Positions 1-13,081 of a DNA stretch of 50,575 nucleotides are shown one piece after another. Numbering within the stretch: the stretch's first letter is position 1; each line of letters begins with the position of its first letter. Location of the stretch: NCBI GenBank assembly GCA_021029095.1, contig JAJOHG010000186.1, positions 1-50,575 on the forward strand, read 5' to 3'. Below the pieces are notes generated by a model. That model did no database searches. It had not been told where the DNA came from and saw only the letters and a list, made by a program, of their open reading frames with translations. A program made the position numbers and the translations under genes. This DNA is from Phellopilus nigrolimitatus (lineage: Eukaryota; Basidiomycota; Agaricomycetes; Hymenochaetales; Hymenochaetaceae).

Positions 1-2780
1 TCGAAGGACAGTCGGCTGCCTGGGGTAATTATGATGTGCTAGAGTGAGCTCAGAGTCAGAAATCCGAGATGTTCTGATTGTGGCTATTTTGGGAACTTGA
101 GAGTCTGGCGAGACGGCTTCCTACTATATGTATCTGCATTCCAATTCTGCAGTCAGACCTGGTAGATGCAGGCTAAACTTCAGTAGGCAGTCGCGAACGA
201 TCCCTCATAAGTAGCAATGGGCGACAACCCTCTAAACTGATTCAAGGTCAACCGTCGGCTCTCATATATACACATTCACGAGCAGCCGCCTGCGACCATA
301 TGTATATTTACACGTAGGCATCAGACGACGTTATGAAAACAGCTCGATCACCATCACTAGCCCCGATCTGACGAAAATCGCAAAGCGACACGCAAAAATC
401 ACTCGACGGGCTATTGGCTATAGTCCCGTTGCATTCGACGTGTGGATAAACGGACAGGAAGGAGACGCACACGCATGCGGTTCGACGTCTGCCTGTTCGT
501 TCTCTTGATTCCGAGGAAGCCAATGCCTGTGAGTGAGCCGCGTGGTAGCAGCGGCTGGCGCTGACCAGATGTATACGTGTAAATTATTGGAGTGGCTCGC
601 GTGTGCATGTGGCTCGCGTGTAGATCCCATAATGAGGTGGCTGTGCAGGGCATCGTCGCTGCAGCTGTACACGCCGGGAATGTCAGAATAAATACGCCGA
701 AAGAGCTTTGCTAGCCTAGAGGCATGAGGGAAAAGGAAGCAGATTGTAATATCAGAATGTACGAAGCACATAGGGTGATCGTGCTCGCCGCGCCGGTAAC
801 GAAGGTCGACCCCCGATCGCGAGTCCTGACGTTTTTCCTGATAGCTAATATCAGTATCTCATGTCCAAGACCCCGCGCGCGCGCGACCGTCGACTTCTCC
901 CAGCTTCTGCGAACACAAGCACACGCACGCAGCTGCTTTTTGATTCTCCAGGGCTTGGATCACCCATCACGCGCCCCCGATCTCCTTCATTCGCGACTGC
1001 CTGATGTGCAAAATTAACTCGTCCCCTCGCCATCGGCGCGCCTGCCTCTTTCGGCCTTCTGTCGCCCTTATCGGACGCGTCCTGGGAACGAGGCTGGCTG
1101 CGAGGAGATTGTCGGCGGTGTCGTGCGCCGCCTCTGGTGGTACCTTTTTATGTTGTGATGGTCGATATGAGGAAAGAACCCGGACAATGCGTGCATAGGC
1201 AGGCCTGCTATGCGGTTCAGGGTTTTAGTCCCCAACGGTTGCTCGCCCCGGAAACAACAAGAGAAGCTCCGGATGTCAGCCTAGGAGCCCATCTCCGTCC
1301 GTATCCCAGACTCGGCCCTTCGCTCAATGAACACAATCGAGCACCGAGTAGTAACCATGCCTCTGTGCAGCACTGTTGGGGGAAGAGGGGGGGCTTGATA
1401 GAGCTGCAAATCCCGACTGCGCACTTGCATCCGTCGACGGACCCTGATCAAGAAGGAAAGAAGCATCGAGGCATCGAGGGTCGAGGCTGCACCGCTGCAT
1501 TGCGGCGCCATGCTTTGCGACCGACTACAAAGCGGGCTCTTTGGACCAGGAATCCGACAGAGGACCCGGGACGTCGGGTGGACGAGATACGCAAGTGCGT
1601 AAGATTATTCGGCGGATGGCCCGATGTCTCCCCCGGTCTGGCCGATTTCGGGCTTCGAGCGGACTAGGCCGTGCCCCGGCCGCGTCCGTCCGCGTTGCTG
1701 AGGAAACACTGTTCCCCTTCAGTCGGGAGTCGGACGACGTGGACGTCCTGAGACCCAATCGTAATATACGCATCGCGATAGCCCGCCGGGCGGCGGTCCA
1801 TGCACGTCGATGGTGGTGTTGCACCGCACCACATCAATGTAAGAGAAGCGTCGGTGCCGCATATACATACATAGTGTTATGTGTTGGACGTGTGATGGAG
1901 ATCAACTTGGGGATTCGCAATGGCACTGCCAGCACATTACCTCTGGAAATTTGGGAAATTTCAGGCTATAGACTCTGTCTGTCTGATATCCGAGCCCCGG
2001 GAGCACCCAGAAGCCAAAAGCACTAAGAAAGGCTGCAGCTCGCGTTTGGATCTTTTCTCGAATTGAAAGGAGAGTCAGTTTAGTCGTGAGTTGTAACAGG
2101 ACTGTTACTTCTAGCGCGGCTTCCGGAAGCTTTGGGCAGCGGCACCGCCTCATGCGATCGCGTTGCATCCCAAATAAGGAAGACATCTGAAACTAATTAT
2201 CAGTCCAGTTTGGAATTTGAGGAGAAATTTTGAAGGTGAAAACAGATGTAGTTGCTGCCGTTGGTGCCGATTCGAATGATTAATTCCAGATTCTGGTCAT
2301 GACTGTAGGCGGCAAGCAAAGAAGATACCGATCGCGTGGAAATAGCCATTTGGGATTTACCCTTTGACTTTGACACGCTGACACATCTCCGAGCTCTTCC
2401 TCATTCTCCAAGGCGCAAAACACGGTAGGAAGTAGAAAATGGTTCGACATTGAGACGCGTTGTTATTCCCTGCTTTGGAGAAATCCCGCAGAGCGAATTG
2501 TATGGAGCTCGGAAAAAGATCCAGCAGCTGGTGCGCCTATCATCGCAACATCTTCTATCACTCCGGATGGTTGTAACGTCTGAGTAAAAGTACCTCTTAT
2601 CTCTCACAGTGACCGTGTTTTGCAGTACTTTTTCCCGTACTTTTCGAAGACTGCTCGGGCGGAAGACCCTTGATCGCTGCAGCTCCGTATAGACCGCGTG
2701 CCGGCCATGCTGCGCGGAGGACTGCCTAACGGAGCAAGCTTGATCTTCCTCCTCCGCACCTGATGATGCCCTCATCAAGC
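1..2780. other. Intergenic sequence, no gene recognised
   Basis: Several short open frames exist on both strands, but none has a recognisable domain, a convincing intron pattern or continuity. The last few hundred bases before 2780 lead into the promoter of the next gene. I see no RNA gene or repeat here. Confidence 0.5.
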
Positions 2781-2928
2781 ACTATATACGCCCCCGCCGT
2801 GCCCATCTGCTCTTCTCGCCGCCCTTCTTCTCTCCAACCCTTTCCTCCCCCAACCCTGGCGCCTGCTTCGTCGTGCGAGCCCACCTCGACGAGCCCGACG
2901 CACATTTCCCGCAGCACGCGTGGACACA
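2781..2928 (+). promoter_or_regulatory. TATA box and C/T-rich leader of the 2929-7177 gene
   Basis: A TATATA run sits at 2784-2789, about 140 nt before the chosen ATG. It is followed by a strongly C/T-rich stretch (about 2795-2910), a common arrangement upstream of basidiomycete start codons. Confidence 0.55.
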
Positions 2929-5900
2929 ATGATCGTCGCCAGCCCGCGCCCTGTGGCTGCCGCGCCCCCGTCCTTGCCTGTACTCGAGATGACATCGCTG
3001 CTCGCGGAGGAGTGCTTTTCGCGGATAAGCTTCAGTGCCGCCGGGGGAAGTGGCGTCCGTCCCTCAGTTTCACCAGCCCATAACCGTGCGCATGTCGCCA
3101 CGGCGGCACCCTCTACGAAGTACAGCAGGCCCCACCACCACCACCAGGCGTCGACGTCCACCACGACCTCCTCGACCATCTCCGCGCGCTGCTCCTTCGT
3201 CACTTTGGACTCGGAGTCAGAACCCGGCTCGCCCAGCTCCGCCTCGGGCAACTCGAACTCGGGCAGCGAACAGGGAATGTCGTGCCCCACCACTCCTGCG
3301 ATGGACAATTGTCTCGCACTCGGTTCGCCGCGCACGGCGGACAAGGATCTTGATCTGGCTGAGAGTGTCTCCAGTGATGATACTCTGGGTACGGATTTAC
3401 AGGTGCGTTTGTTATGCAATTACGTCTCCGTCCCTGCATCCAATTCAATCTTGCATGAACTATTCGCCGCCCGCCATCCAACTCTGTTTACCTTAACTCT
3501 TATTTTCTATTCATTCACGGCTGCTTTTCGCTCCCTACCTCTGACACGCTCTCCTGTACAGATTCGCCCCTCGGATCTCAGCGTCTTCGCGCGGACGCCG
3601 TCCCTATATCTCCCCAACGTCTCGCTCCCGCCCGCCGCGCTCGCCGCCGATGCGCTCGATCGCGCAGACAACCGCCCCGACCAGGACGGCATAATCGGGC
3701 AGCGCCTTGCGCACAACTCGCTCCTCCTGCGGCGCAACTCCGCGCTCACGATCGAGGCGGTCAGCGCGACCGGGAGCGAGTACGGCGACGACGCCGCGAG
3801 CGCGTACGAGTACGACCCCGCGCGCGCGAGCGTGCAGACGTACGGCTCGAGTGTGCTGACGTACGGCTCGCGCGCGTCGCAGTACTTCGGGCCGGAGGAC
3901 GCGGACGGCGAGGACGCAGGGGCGGAGGACGCCGCCCAGCCGTATGAGGTGCCCCGCCCGTCGCACCCCTTCCCGTGGGCGCCGCGCCCCAGCGCTATGA
4001 GCCGCGTTGCGAGCGCGCGCTGCGCGCGGAGGCCGCTCCCGCCCATTCCTACGGGCATCACGGGCAGGATGCGCTCAGCGAGCGAGAGCGAGGCCTCGCA
4101 GAAATCGGGCTCGAATGCAAATGCGGGAAGCAGTTTTGGATCGAGCGCTGGAAGCTCGAGGCGCCCGCGCCCTCTGCCGAGGACGCCCACGTCGACCTGC
4201 CACTCAATCTCGCCGCTTTCGGACATCGCGGAGGACGCGAGCCCAAGCGGCAGTGGCGGCGGCGTGCGGCCGAACAGCATGTTCCTATCTCCGACGACGC
4301 CCTCGTCTGCCGCCCTGCACGGGCGCGCGCGCCACTCGATGAAGGGCCGCCGGCTGTCCACCGCGCGATTCTCGACGATCGGGTACGGGCAAGCCGCGCG
4401 CGCGCGCCTCAGCATCCGCACCGCCTTCGGCGGCAACGAGAACGACACCGGCGACGCAAGCGGGGGCAAGGACGCCAGCCGGGTGAGCCGCGCGTCGAGC
4501 GTGCGCTCGGGCGTGTCGCACTACCAGGTGCCCGACGTCGACGAGCTCGTGCGCATCCTCGACCAGATGGACGAGCCCCTCTCGCCTTTCTCGCCGGGCT
4601 ACGACGATGGCGCAGGCGCGGCCTCCCCATCTGCGCCCGCGAACGAGGAGATCGACATGGGCCAGGCGCTCCTGCGCAGCCGCAGCTGCGTGAGCGTGCG
4701 CGGGGGGCAGGGGCGCAGTGCCGAGGCGCTCGACTCGGTGCGCTGCGCGGGCATCAGCATCGGCATCGGCCTGCCGACGCCCGCGGCGACGCCGTCCCCG
4801 CCGCGTGCGAGCGCGCCGCTGCCGCCGTCGCCGTCGACGCTCACGGAGCTGCAGTCGCCCGCGCACTCGGTCGCGCCCTCGCTGACGAGCTTCCCGCTCC
4901 CGCCGGGGTCGCTCGCGATCTGCGCGCCGCGCGCGCTCGGCGTGGGGGACATGCCCATCCCGAGCGCGGAGCCGAGCTCCGGCTTCGGCGTCTCGTTCGC
5001 CGAGCGCGCGACGCTGCCCGGCATGCAGGCGTTCATGCGCGCGGGCGCGGGGCCGCAGCGGGTAGAGGCGCCGGCGCCGGCGCCGCCACAGAAAAGCAGG
5101 CGCACGCGGGACGCGATCGCAGACCTCAAGAACCGGATGTCGGCCCTTCCTGCCCCGCCCCCGGCCGAACGCTTCCCGGATGTGCCCCTGCTCAGCCAGC
5201 CAGTGCCCCCGCGCCGCCGCGCGCTCTCGGTTACACCAAACGCCAAGACGGATGCACACGGGAACACAGCCTCCGCGGCCTCGGCGGTGTTGAGGCCAGA
5301 CACGGTGCCCGCGCTGAGCGCAAGTCCAGAGACCCCGACAGCGAAGAGACCAGACACGACGCCGACGCCGGGCGCAGTCCCGGCGCTGTCGTTGGCGACG
5401 GGCTGGCGGAAGCCCGGATACCCGGTTACAGGCCGCCCGCCCGCAATCGACGTCAAGGCGGCGAACAGCCTGCCTCCACCGAGCGCGTTCAACCACCCCT
5501 TCGCTCTGGGCGAGCCCGCGGCTGCGACATCTGCTCCGGCACACTCTAGCGCAAGCAAGGCCAACAACAACGCAAGCCCAACTATCTTATACACCACCCC
5601 GCCCGTCGCGCCGCTGCGCCTCCGCAGGCTGACGGGCCAATCTATGGCGAGCACGAACGCAGAGACTGCTGCGCCACCTCGCCCGCCCGCGACGCACATT
5701 CCACCACCGTCCACTGTCCCGCAGAGCGCGAGCGCCGCTGTCACCTCGTTCTCTTCCGCGGCCCCCGTGGCGCCGGGCAGGTTCAACGGCACGCGTCAAC
5801 ATCGTTCGGCGTCGCTGTGCGCGTCGCCGGGATCCGGAGGCACGCCTGCTGTTGCGCCGCTTCGCTTCCGAAACAGCAAGCTCGGCCCGCGCGAGAGTAG

Positions 5901-7177
5901 CACGACGGTCAGCGCTGGCATCGGAGCGCCGCCATCGAGGGATGCTGCGCCCTCGTCCTCATCTGAATCTGAGGAGCTCGCTACGCCAAAGACATTCGCC
6001 GCGCCTTCAACGCACATTGAGGAGATCACGGAGCCCGAGGAAGGCTGCGGCACGGGCATGTCGACGCTGTCAAACATTTCCTCCGACTCGTCGTACAGCA
6101 CGCAGAGCGAGTTCGCGGGCACCGCGTCGCTCGACCCCGCGCTGGCGGACATCATCAAGAGCATCGCGGGCGCGAGCGAGGAGGAGCAGATGGGCAGCCT
6201 GCTCACGCTCGCGAGCAGCATCAACACGGAGCACCACGGGCACACCGTCGACTTCGGCTTCGGGCTCGGCGGGCCCGCGGGCGACCTGCAGGCGCAGCTC
6301 GAGGAGCGCAAGCGCCGCCGCGCGAGCGCCGTGTCGGGCACGAGCAGCAGCGACCGGCGCAGGAGCAAGGGCCGCAGCCGCCGCGCCTCGGCGCGCTCCG
6401 CCGTGCGCGCCGCGATCCGCGCGCTCCCCGACCCGAGCACGTTCCCGCTCCCCCCGCCGACGTCGGGCGGCTCCGTCGCCACAAACAGCAGTGCGGCCTC
6501 CGCCGCCGCAGACTTTGCAGGCTTCGCGGCCCCGCAGCCGCGCCTGCGGGTCGTGACGAAGTTCAAGGGCAGCAGCGGCGCGCTGCTGCCCGCGGCACAG
6601 GCGCCGGGCTCCGCAGTGTCGACGCGCTCGACCGCGTCGTGCATGTCCGGCATGTCCACGCTGTCCGGGGGCGTGCCGCGCCGCACGAGCGTCGCGGGCC
6701 CGCGCAAGATGAACCGCCTCACGCTGACGGACCCGCGCAGCCCAATGGCGGACGCGGCGGTCGCGGCGGCGACGCTCGTCGCGCGCGTGCGCCAGAAGCG
6801 GCAGGCGCTCGGGGCGCGCGGGCCGCACGGGGGCGTGTCGCGTGCGCCGCGCGGGCCCGGCGGGACGGCCGGCCACCGGCGCTCGACCTCGAACGGCACG
6901 CTGCGCTCGAAGCTGTTGCTGACGGGCAGCGGGTTCTTTGGGTGAGTATCATTTCCCTTTTCCTTTTTTTTTTTGCATTGGGCACGCATGGTGCTTACCT
7001 GGATTTTTGGGACAAATTGCTCTTAGCTCCAGCGTATGCGCGTTCCCGGACCCGGTCCTGCGGAACGGACCGAAGATAGCGCGCCCGAGTGTGCGCCGTG
7101 GTGCGCGGCCGGACAGGAGCAGCTGCGTCGCCGAGTCGCCGAACGGCAGCCCGCTCTCCGGACTGTCTCAACTCTGA
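2929..7177 (+). CDS. Large disordered Ser/Pro/Ala-rich protein, function unknown
   Basis: Model: exons 2929-3402, 3562-6941 and 7027-7177, giving 1,334 aa. Intron 1 (GTGCGT...TACAG, 159 nt) is a multiple of three and stays open, but its translation is hydrophobic and unlike its surroundings, so I remove it. Intron 2 (GTGAGT...CTTAG, 85 nt) removes a stop at 6943-6945 and adds a 50-residue tail containing NGPKIARPS. The protein is low-complexity, with Ser, Pro and Ala runs, basic patches and proline motifs such as RPLPPIP and RPRPLPRTP that resemble SH3 ligands. No catalytic domain or membrane segment is visible. GC content is very high and the antisense frames are open as a by-product. It could be a signalling or cytoskeletal scaffold, but that is inference; the family is not recognised. 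Start chosen at ATG 2929 after the C/T-rich leader. Confidence 0.8.
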
Positions 7178-8471
7178 TCTCCCTCTCTCCTACACATCGT
7201 GCACACCGCACACCTGTTACGAAAGCGCGCCCTGCGAGGCCGCCGCCCACACTCATTTGTAATCCACGTCGCATACACGCTCGTTTCGCTTGCCTCCCAA
7301 TGTTGTCGACTGTTCCGTGACTGTACCCGCCTGTACTGGACTTCGCCTATCTGCCTCTTGTATCCCCGAACCTCGGACCCGACGGCCGTGTTCCACCCAC
7401 TGTACGATCACTGTACAATATATATTCCTAAATTATGTATGCCTGCTCATCCGTCTCTCTCGCTCTCTTGTCGTTCGTTCTTCTTCGTTCTGCCTTGCTT
7501 TGTTTATCATCTTAAACTCCGTATGCTGACCTCTTCCCGGGCTCCTTTTTTCGCTCTATACGCTCGTTCATGCTGTCCCTTTCCCTCGAACTTCCTCTGT
7601 CGTACTCGCTTGCGCTCTCATGTAGCTCCTCCATGCGCTATGTACCATCTCCGACGTACTTAGCCAAAGACGAACTAATATACTGCTAGCATCGAAATTG
7701 TGGAGCTGAAACGCGACAAGAGAGATCGCACTAAGTATTTAGTGCGACAAGTGAATGCGCTCAAATGCGAGTTCCCGGCGTTGGGCTCTTGAGCGCGGGC
7801 GTCGTGGGCGGATGCGAGCAGGATAAACCAAAGGCAGACTGATGCTCCGAATCGCTCCTCCATGGCCGCCGTGCTGCGGTGCTGCGCATTTCAACTCCCC
7901 CGGTCTCTCTCCTGAGTCCGACGACCTGCGCGACGTGCGGTCATTCCAAACGTCCTCGAAAACATGCGCGTTTTGCGTTTGAAACTAACTAGTCTTTTCG
8001 TTTGACCTATTCTTTCTCTTTCTGCAGATACGGCCGAACCCGTTCTTCAACGTGCAGATTGATTGATTGATTGATTGATTTTTTCCAAACAGGAACATAG
8101 AATAGCAAGTGCAAAGAAAAGCAGAGATAGTTCAATACATTTTCATGCTTTTTCCTTTGAAATAATATTTACCAGTCCGAGCCAGCCCACAGCGAGGCCT
8201 CCATTTTGTCTCAAAGCAAGGATACCATCCAGCAATCAGTCTACGATGAACGCATAAACAAGCGTCGAAACTTCGAGTCTATGCAATGGATATCGATATA
8301 GCACACACACACACGAAGTGAACACAGACAAACAGACAGGACTCCAATGACGCGTTTTGAATTATGAGCAGGGCACGAGAACCCGGAGAGCGTAAAGAGC
8401 GACGTAAACAAGAAAACAAAAGGAAGGAAATAAATAGAAAAACACGGCTCGAGTGTGGGCATAATGCAGGT
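7178..8471. other. 3' flank, no gene recognised
   Basis: Contains the likely 3' UTR of the upstream gene (AT-rich, many pyrimidine runs around 7430-7660) and a short (GATT)n run near 8059-8080. Nothing else is coding on inspection of both strands. Confidence 0.5.
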
Positions 8472-9988
8472 TTACGCGTCCTCACGCACCTCGCTCTCGA
8501 ACTCGAAGCGGCCGCTCGCGGCAAGGCGCTTGATGAGGACGTCGCCGAGCGCGGTCATCGGTGTGAGTACGCCACCCTCGCGCCCAAGTGCAGGCAGCCG
8601 CTCGGGCGCGAGCAGCGCCAGCGCGCACTCTGCGATCATGACTGCCGACGCGTGATTATTAGTGGAGAAATGGCAGTGGAGAGGGAGGAGAGACGCACTG
8701 GCCGAGAGTGTGTACCCCGGATCGCCCCGCCCACTCACTGTCGTCTCGACGACGACGGTCTTCTCCGAACCGGGCAGGGCCTCCGAGACGCTGATGTTCG
8801 TCGCCTTGAAGAAGCCTTTCTCCAGCGCCCTTCCAGTATATGAGCACCATGATTCATCGCGAAACAAAGGCGGAAAGCTCACTCGTCGCTCGGCCCTTGC
8901 CCAGGCGCGGGAAGGAGCTTCCTGAGGAGCCAGCGCACGGGCGGGAAGAAGAATAGACACGCACCGCTGAGCGCGAGACCCAGGCTAATCACGAACGCGC
9001 TCAGCGGGCCGCCCGCAGCCACCGACTCGCTATAACTGAACGCGTTCCCGTACGGCACCGCACCCCCGTCCGCATCCTCGTCCAGCGCATTGGCTCTCCG
9101 CTGCCGCGCGGCGAGCTGCAGGAGGCCCCACGTGCGCTGCACGATCGCGCAATTGTGTGGAGCGAACGGAAACACGTGCCCGTAGCGCGCCGGCCGCACA
9201 CGCGGGAGCGAGAACACTAACCCGGACGCGGGGACGACGCCCTGCACGGGGCTAAGCACGTACGGCGCCTGCAGCGCGCGCAGCGCGCCACGTGGATACG
9301 CGTCCGCGATCCCGAACACGGTCGCGAGCGTGCCGCCGGAGACGCCGCCGCGCACGCTGAACATGGTATGCGACTGCGCGACGCCCGCGTGCGCGCCGGC
9401 CGCCGCGCGCAGGGTCTTGGCGCCGAGGAACGCGGCGACGTCAGATGGGATGGCGTCGAACCCGCAGGACGGGAGGAGCACGGCGTGCGTCTTGGACGCG
9501 AGGTAGTCGTACCGCACGATGATGTCGCGCACGAAGGGTGTCTCGCCCGTGAGGTCGACGTAGTGCACGCCGTTGCGCGCGCAGGCTCTGCGTGAGGGAC
9601 GGTAAGCGTCACGAAGAAAGAGGAGGTGGCGATAGGACGTACTTGACGACCGGCCTGCCCCAGCGGTAGTACGGCCCGACGGTGTTAATGACGACGCGCG
9701 CGGTGCGCACGGCGGCCTGCAACTCGTCGTTGTTCGTGACGTCAACGCGGAGGACCTGCACGGTGCCGTCGAGGCTGAGCTCCGCGACGAGCTCGGCAAG
9801 GCGCGCTTCGGAGCGGCCGGCGATGGCGAAGGAGAACGCGCCGCGCTCGCGGTGGACGTGCAGGTAGCGCGTGATGAGCTTCCCGGTGTAACCTCGCGGC
9901 GAATGTGTCAGAGGAAAGAAGCGAAAGGAGCAGGAAGACAAAGGCGTAGGCACACACCTGTTGCGCCGAGGACGAGGATGTCGACCAT
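8472..9988 (-). CDS. Saccharopine dehydrogenase-like NAD(P)-binding oxidoreductase
   Basis: Model, 5' to 3': exons 9988-9958, 9892-9643, 9587-8883, 8829-8699, 8641-8472, giving 428 aa. All four introns are GT-AG and 53-65 nt long. The N-terminus carries a Rossmann glycine motif, VLGATGYTGK (about residues 6-15). Other landmarks typical of the SCCPDH / trans-acting enoyl reductase family are NTVGPYYRWG (about 80-89), HYVDLTGE (102-109) and CGFDAIPSD (135-143). A hydrophobic segment near residues 290-310, followed by basic residues, suggests membrane association. Length matches SCCPDH-type proteins (about 430 aa). These are known as lipid-droplet or membrane-associated oxidoreductases of uncertain substrate rather than true lysine-pathway enzymes, so the reaction is not assigned. 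No lesion is seen. Confidence 0.9.
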
Positions 9989-10220
9989 CGTTGATGTCGG
10001 TGGCGGCACGAACGTTGGGACAACGGCGACAAAGTTGAGCTAGACGACGATGAGGACGTAGTGCAGATGTTGGAGAATGTCTTGTTTTACGCGTGCTCAG
10101 CGACTCGTACCGTCGAGAGCGAGGCGGCACAGTTACGTGACACGCAGCGGCACGACGTAGCTGTCCAAATAAGGAAGCATATCTTAATGACGGAATGCTT
10201 TCTTATTTCAAATAGCTTAC

Positions 10221-10228
10221 TATATAAG
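10221..10228 (+). promoter_or_regulatory. TATA box of the pseudouridine synthase gene
   Basis: TATATAAG lies about 150 nt upstream of the ATG at 10372 and 230 nt from the start codon of the divergent oxidoreductase gene, in the short shared promoter region. Confidence 0.5.
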
Positions 10229-10371
10229 GATTATAACAAAATGTACCCCAAAAGCGTGATAATGTGTGGCATATTACAATTCACTTCGGTTTTCCGACGG
10301 GGTCACAGGATCGTCGGACTCTTTGCACGCTGCGCTATTTGCGAGGAATAAATTCTCGTTTCGTTGGCCAA

Positions 10372-13081
10372 ATGTCCGAATCACCTGCACTTGCAAGCTC
10401 GAATTGCGATGCAAGGTCGGTCAGAGCAAATGGCCGCCCAGGACTGAAGAAAATTCCGCCCTACTGGTACCCGTACCGGACGAATGCAAAGGCTCGCTGG
10501 TTTGATCGCGAGATTCTGGAGCTCGTGTCTACTGAGTTTAGGGACAGGAGCGTCGAGTACTATGTGCGTATTCTCAGCGGACGCACTATGTCTTTGATTG
10601 ACACGCGCAATGGCAGAGGTACGCTCTACAGTCGGGTGTTACGACAATTAATGGCAAGATCGCGCTGCCGGGAACAATCGTGCGCAACGGGGACACGCTT
10701 GAGTCCGTCCGTTCGCTCATAACACTCAGTTAGTCGAGAAGTTTATCTCTGTTGCAGGAACATCGTGCACAGGCATGAGCCGCCTGTGACGTCCACACCT
10801 GTCGAAATCCTGTACCGCGACAAGGAGCGCAGCTTTGTCGTAATCAATAAGCCAGGAAGCATTGTTCGTTGTCAAACCCTCCGCAACTAGTCTGCTGTAT
10901 GCTAATACAGTCGCATTTAATAGCCTGTCCATGCAGCCGGACGATACTTCAAAAATTCGCTCGTGGAGATCCTCAAGGATGATTTTGGGTTCGCGAACGT
11001 CTATAGTCAGTTTTCTTCATATCGTTCTTAATGGATCTTCTTAATCGAGTCCATTTACAGCCGTCAATCGCCTCGACCGACTCACTTCAGGTCTCATGAT
11101 CATCGCGCTTTCTGCGGACTGTGCGCGTACACTCACGTCCGAATTCACAAATGGCACAATCCATAAGGAGTATGTCGCCCGCGTTCAGGGGGAGTTCCCA
11201 GTGTAAGCACCTAATTTCTTTCTCGTAAGGTTCTGCATCATAATTGATCTGGTTAGTGAAGAAATCACCTGTGAAGAACCGCTCCTCACGGTCGACCGCC
11301 AGATGGGGCTGAACATTGTGCACCCGGAAGGAAAGGTGTGTCCGCATCTTTGATTTTTGATTTCTGAAACTGAAAAATGCTGTAGACCGCGAAGACCGTC
11401 TTCACACGCATGCACTATGACAAAATCACGGATACGAGCGTCGTGCACTGTTAGTCTTTCTCTCCGTTGTCGCCGACTGGTGATTGTCTGTCGAGAAAAA
11501 GCTGTCTAATATTATCTGCATCGCAGGCCGCCCGTTCACCGGACGATGTACGTCTTCGCCAAAGCCGTATCTATTACGATCTTGAAAATTGAAGTTGATG
11601 GAAGTGTTGTATGACTGTTTGGCACGCATAACGCAGCTCACCAAATCCGCGTCCATCTCCAGTACCTCGGACACCCTATCGCGAATGACACCGTCTACGC
11701 GGAGACGAAAATCTGGGTCCGTTCATATCTCTATCCCACATTCCTTAGATCGAACTAATGAATGAATGAATCCTTTATCCATATACTCTATCTCCCATCC
11801 TCGACTTTTTTCTTTTATGTTACATTTGTTAAGCAGGGCTCGCGCCTCGGCAAGGGCGGAATCGACATCGCGCCGAGCGAGGAGCGCGTGGCACCGAAGC
11901 CACCGCCCGAACTCGCAGACTCAACTGCGGAGGGGCGAGGTCGTGGCTATCTTGACTCGGTAATCGCCGACAGAGATAAACAGAGAAACACTCAACTTGT
12001 CGAGGGATGTAGCGAAAACGGAACGAGCGTCAGCGCACTTGTGTCAGCCTATTCAGGGCTTTCGGCGGGTTCAGAGGGCGGAGAAGAGACAAATGGTGCC
12101 CGACAAACCGCGGACGCTGCCGTTCCCACCAACCTTAACTCGAAAAAGAAATGGAATAAGGACAAACAAAATAATCCTGCCTTCCGCACGAAAGAAGACT
12201 CTGCTGCGAGAAGATTGGCCTTAAAAGACAGTCTTGGCACCGCCGAGTCGCCCGCGCTCCTTCCGCGCGAGACGGGGCACGATATCGGACTGGGGGCGTC
12301 TGTGCCGCTTTCCCTTGAGGCGGTTGGCGTAATCACTCGACTTCGGAATCAGAAGGTGCGGCTAATGTTGCAGAAGTCTCTAAGAGCATCGACGTATATT
12401 CATTTATGCCTATTACAGGACCAGGACGAAGATTGGAGCCGCTGGCGCGATGTCGTTTTTCGCGCAAAGGGTGTGCTGCATCCAAAGGACATCGCGCTCA
12501 GTCGGGCACAGCAAGAACCCGATCCGAGCGCAGACTCAAGCTCCAAACGAAGGAAAGGGACAGGAAAGCAGAAAAAGAAAGAAAAACGCGTCGAGAGTGA
12601 CCTTGATACTGTGTCAGACGTGGTCAACAGAGCTTCTGAAATCGAAGCTGAAGCCTCTGAGGTTATGCGTGAACCAAACGCAAATGTCCCTCACCTAACA
12701 CGACTGCCCGTATCACCATCTTCCACACCCGTTTCTTCCACCCAACCAAAGGCTCTACTAGGGTCAGATCCGGCTCCGCCACCTTCCGACTCTGCTCCAA
12801 TTTTCGTTCCGTCGCTCGATACCTCCACTTCCTCGCCCATCAGTGCGTCTTCCGATTCCAAAGGCGCGCCAGAAAGGGCCGACGGACGTGTAACCGATCA
12901 CGAGGCCGAGAACACCGATGGCGCGCTCTACTGCCTAGAGTGCTACCTGCCCCTGCATCCAGACCCGAAGCCAGAGAAATTGTACATCTTTCTGCACGCA
13001 CTGCGTTATACGAGTGAGAGCCTCGGTTCGTTCGAAACGCGCCTGCCGGAGTGGGCAGCGGAGGGTTATGAGTGGGAGTGA
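10372..13081 (+). CDS. RluA-family RNA pseudouridine synthase (RIB2/PUS8-9 type)
   Basis: Model: exons 10372-10563, 10617-10702, 10758-10863, 10924-11005, 11061-11202, 11257-11335, 11386-11449, 11527-11547, 11637-11716, 11837-12355, 12419-13081; 677 aa. Without splicing the locus looks riddled with stops, but each junction restores the family sequence. Landmarks: [10 protein letters not shown] near the N-terminus, the S4-like segment ending NGDTLE, HRHEPPV, then the catalytic [10 protein letters not shown] with Asp near residue 161, and [20 protein letters not shown] downstream. The last two exons form a long, variable Ser/Lys-rich linker ending in a conserved [13 protein letters not shown] and LHALRY tail. 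It should convert uridine to pseudouridine in tRNA (family knowledge). Two introns use the unusual donor GTCCGT. The upstream in-frame ATG at 10264 is possible but the added residues look non-conserved. Confidence 0.88.
11527..11547 (+). other. 21-nt micro-exon inside the pseudouridine synthase gene
   Basis: This exon, between a 77-nt and an 89-nt intron, encodes only the RPFTG part of a conserved active-site-proximal motif. Its donor is GTACGT and its acceptor is GCAG. Skipping it keeps the frame (21 nt) but would delete a conserved loop. Confidence 0.7.

Noticed and set aside
3975..6989. Long open frames on both strands overlapping the 1,334-aa gene
   Set aside because: GC-rich codon usage leaves alternative frames open; their peptides are Arg/Ala-rich shadows with no intron logic.
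10264..10371. Upstream in-frame ATG as start of the pseudouridine synthase
   Set aside because: The extra 36 residues look like leader sequence, and the ATG at 10372 suits the TATA spacing; not excluded.
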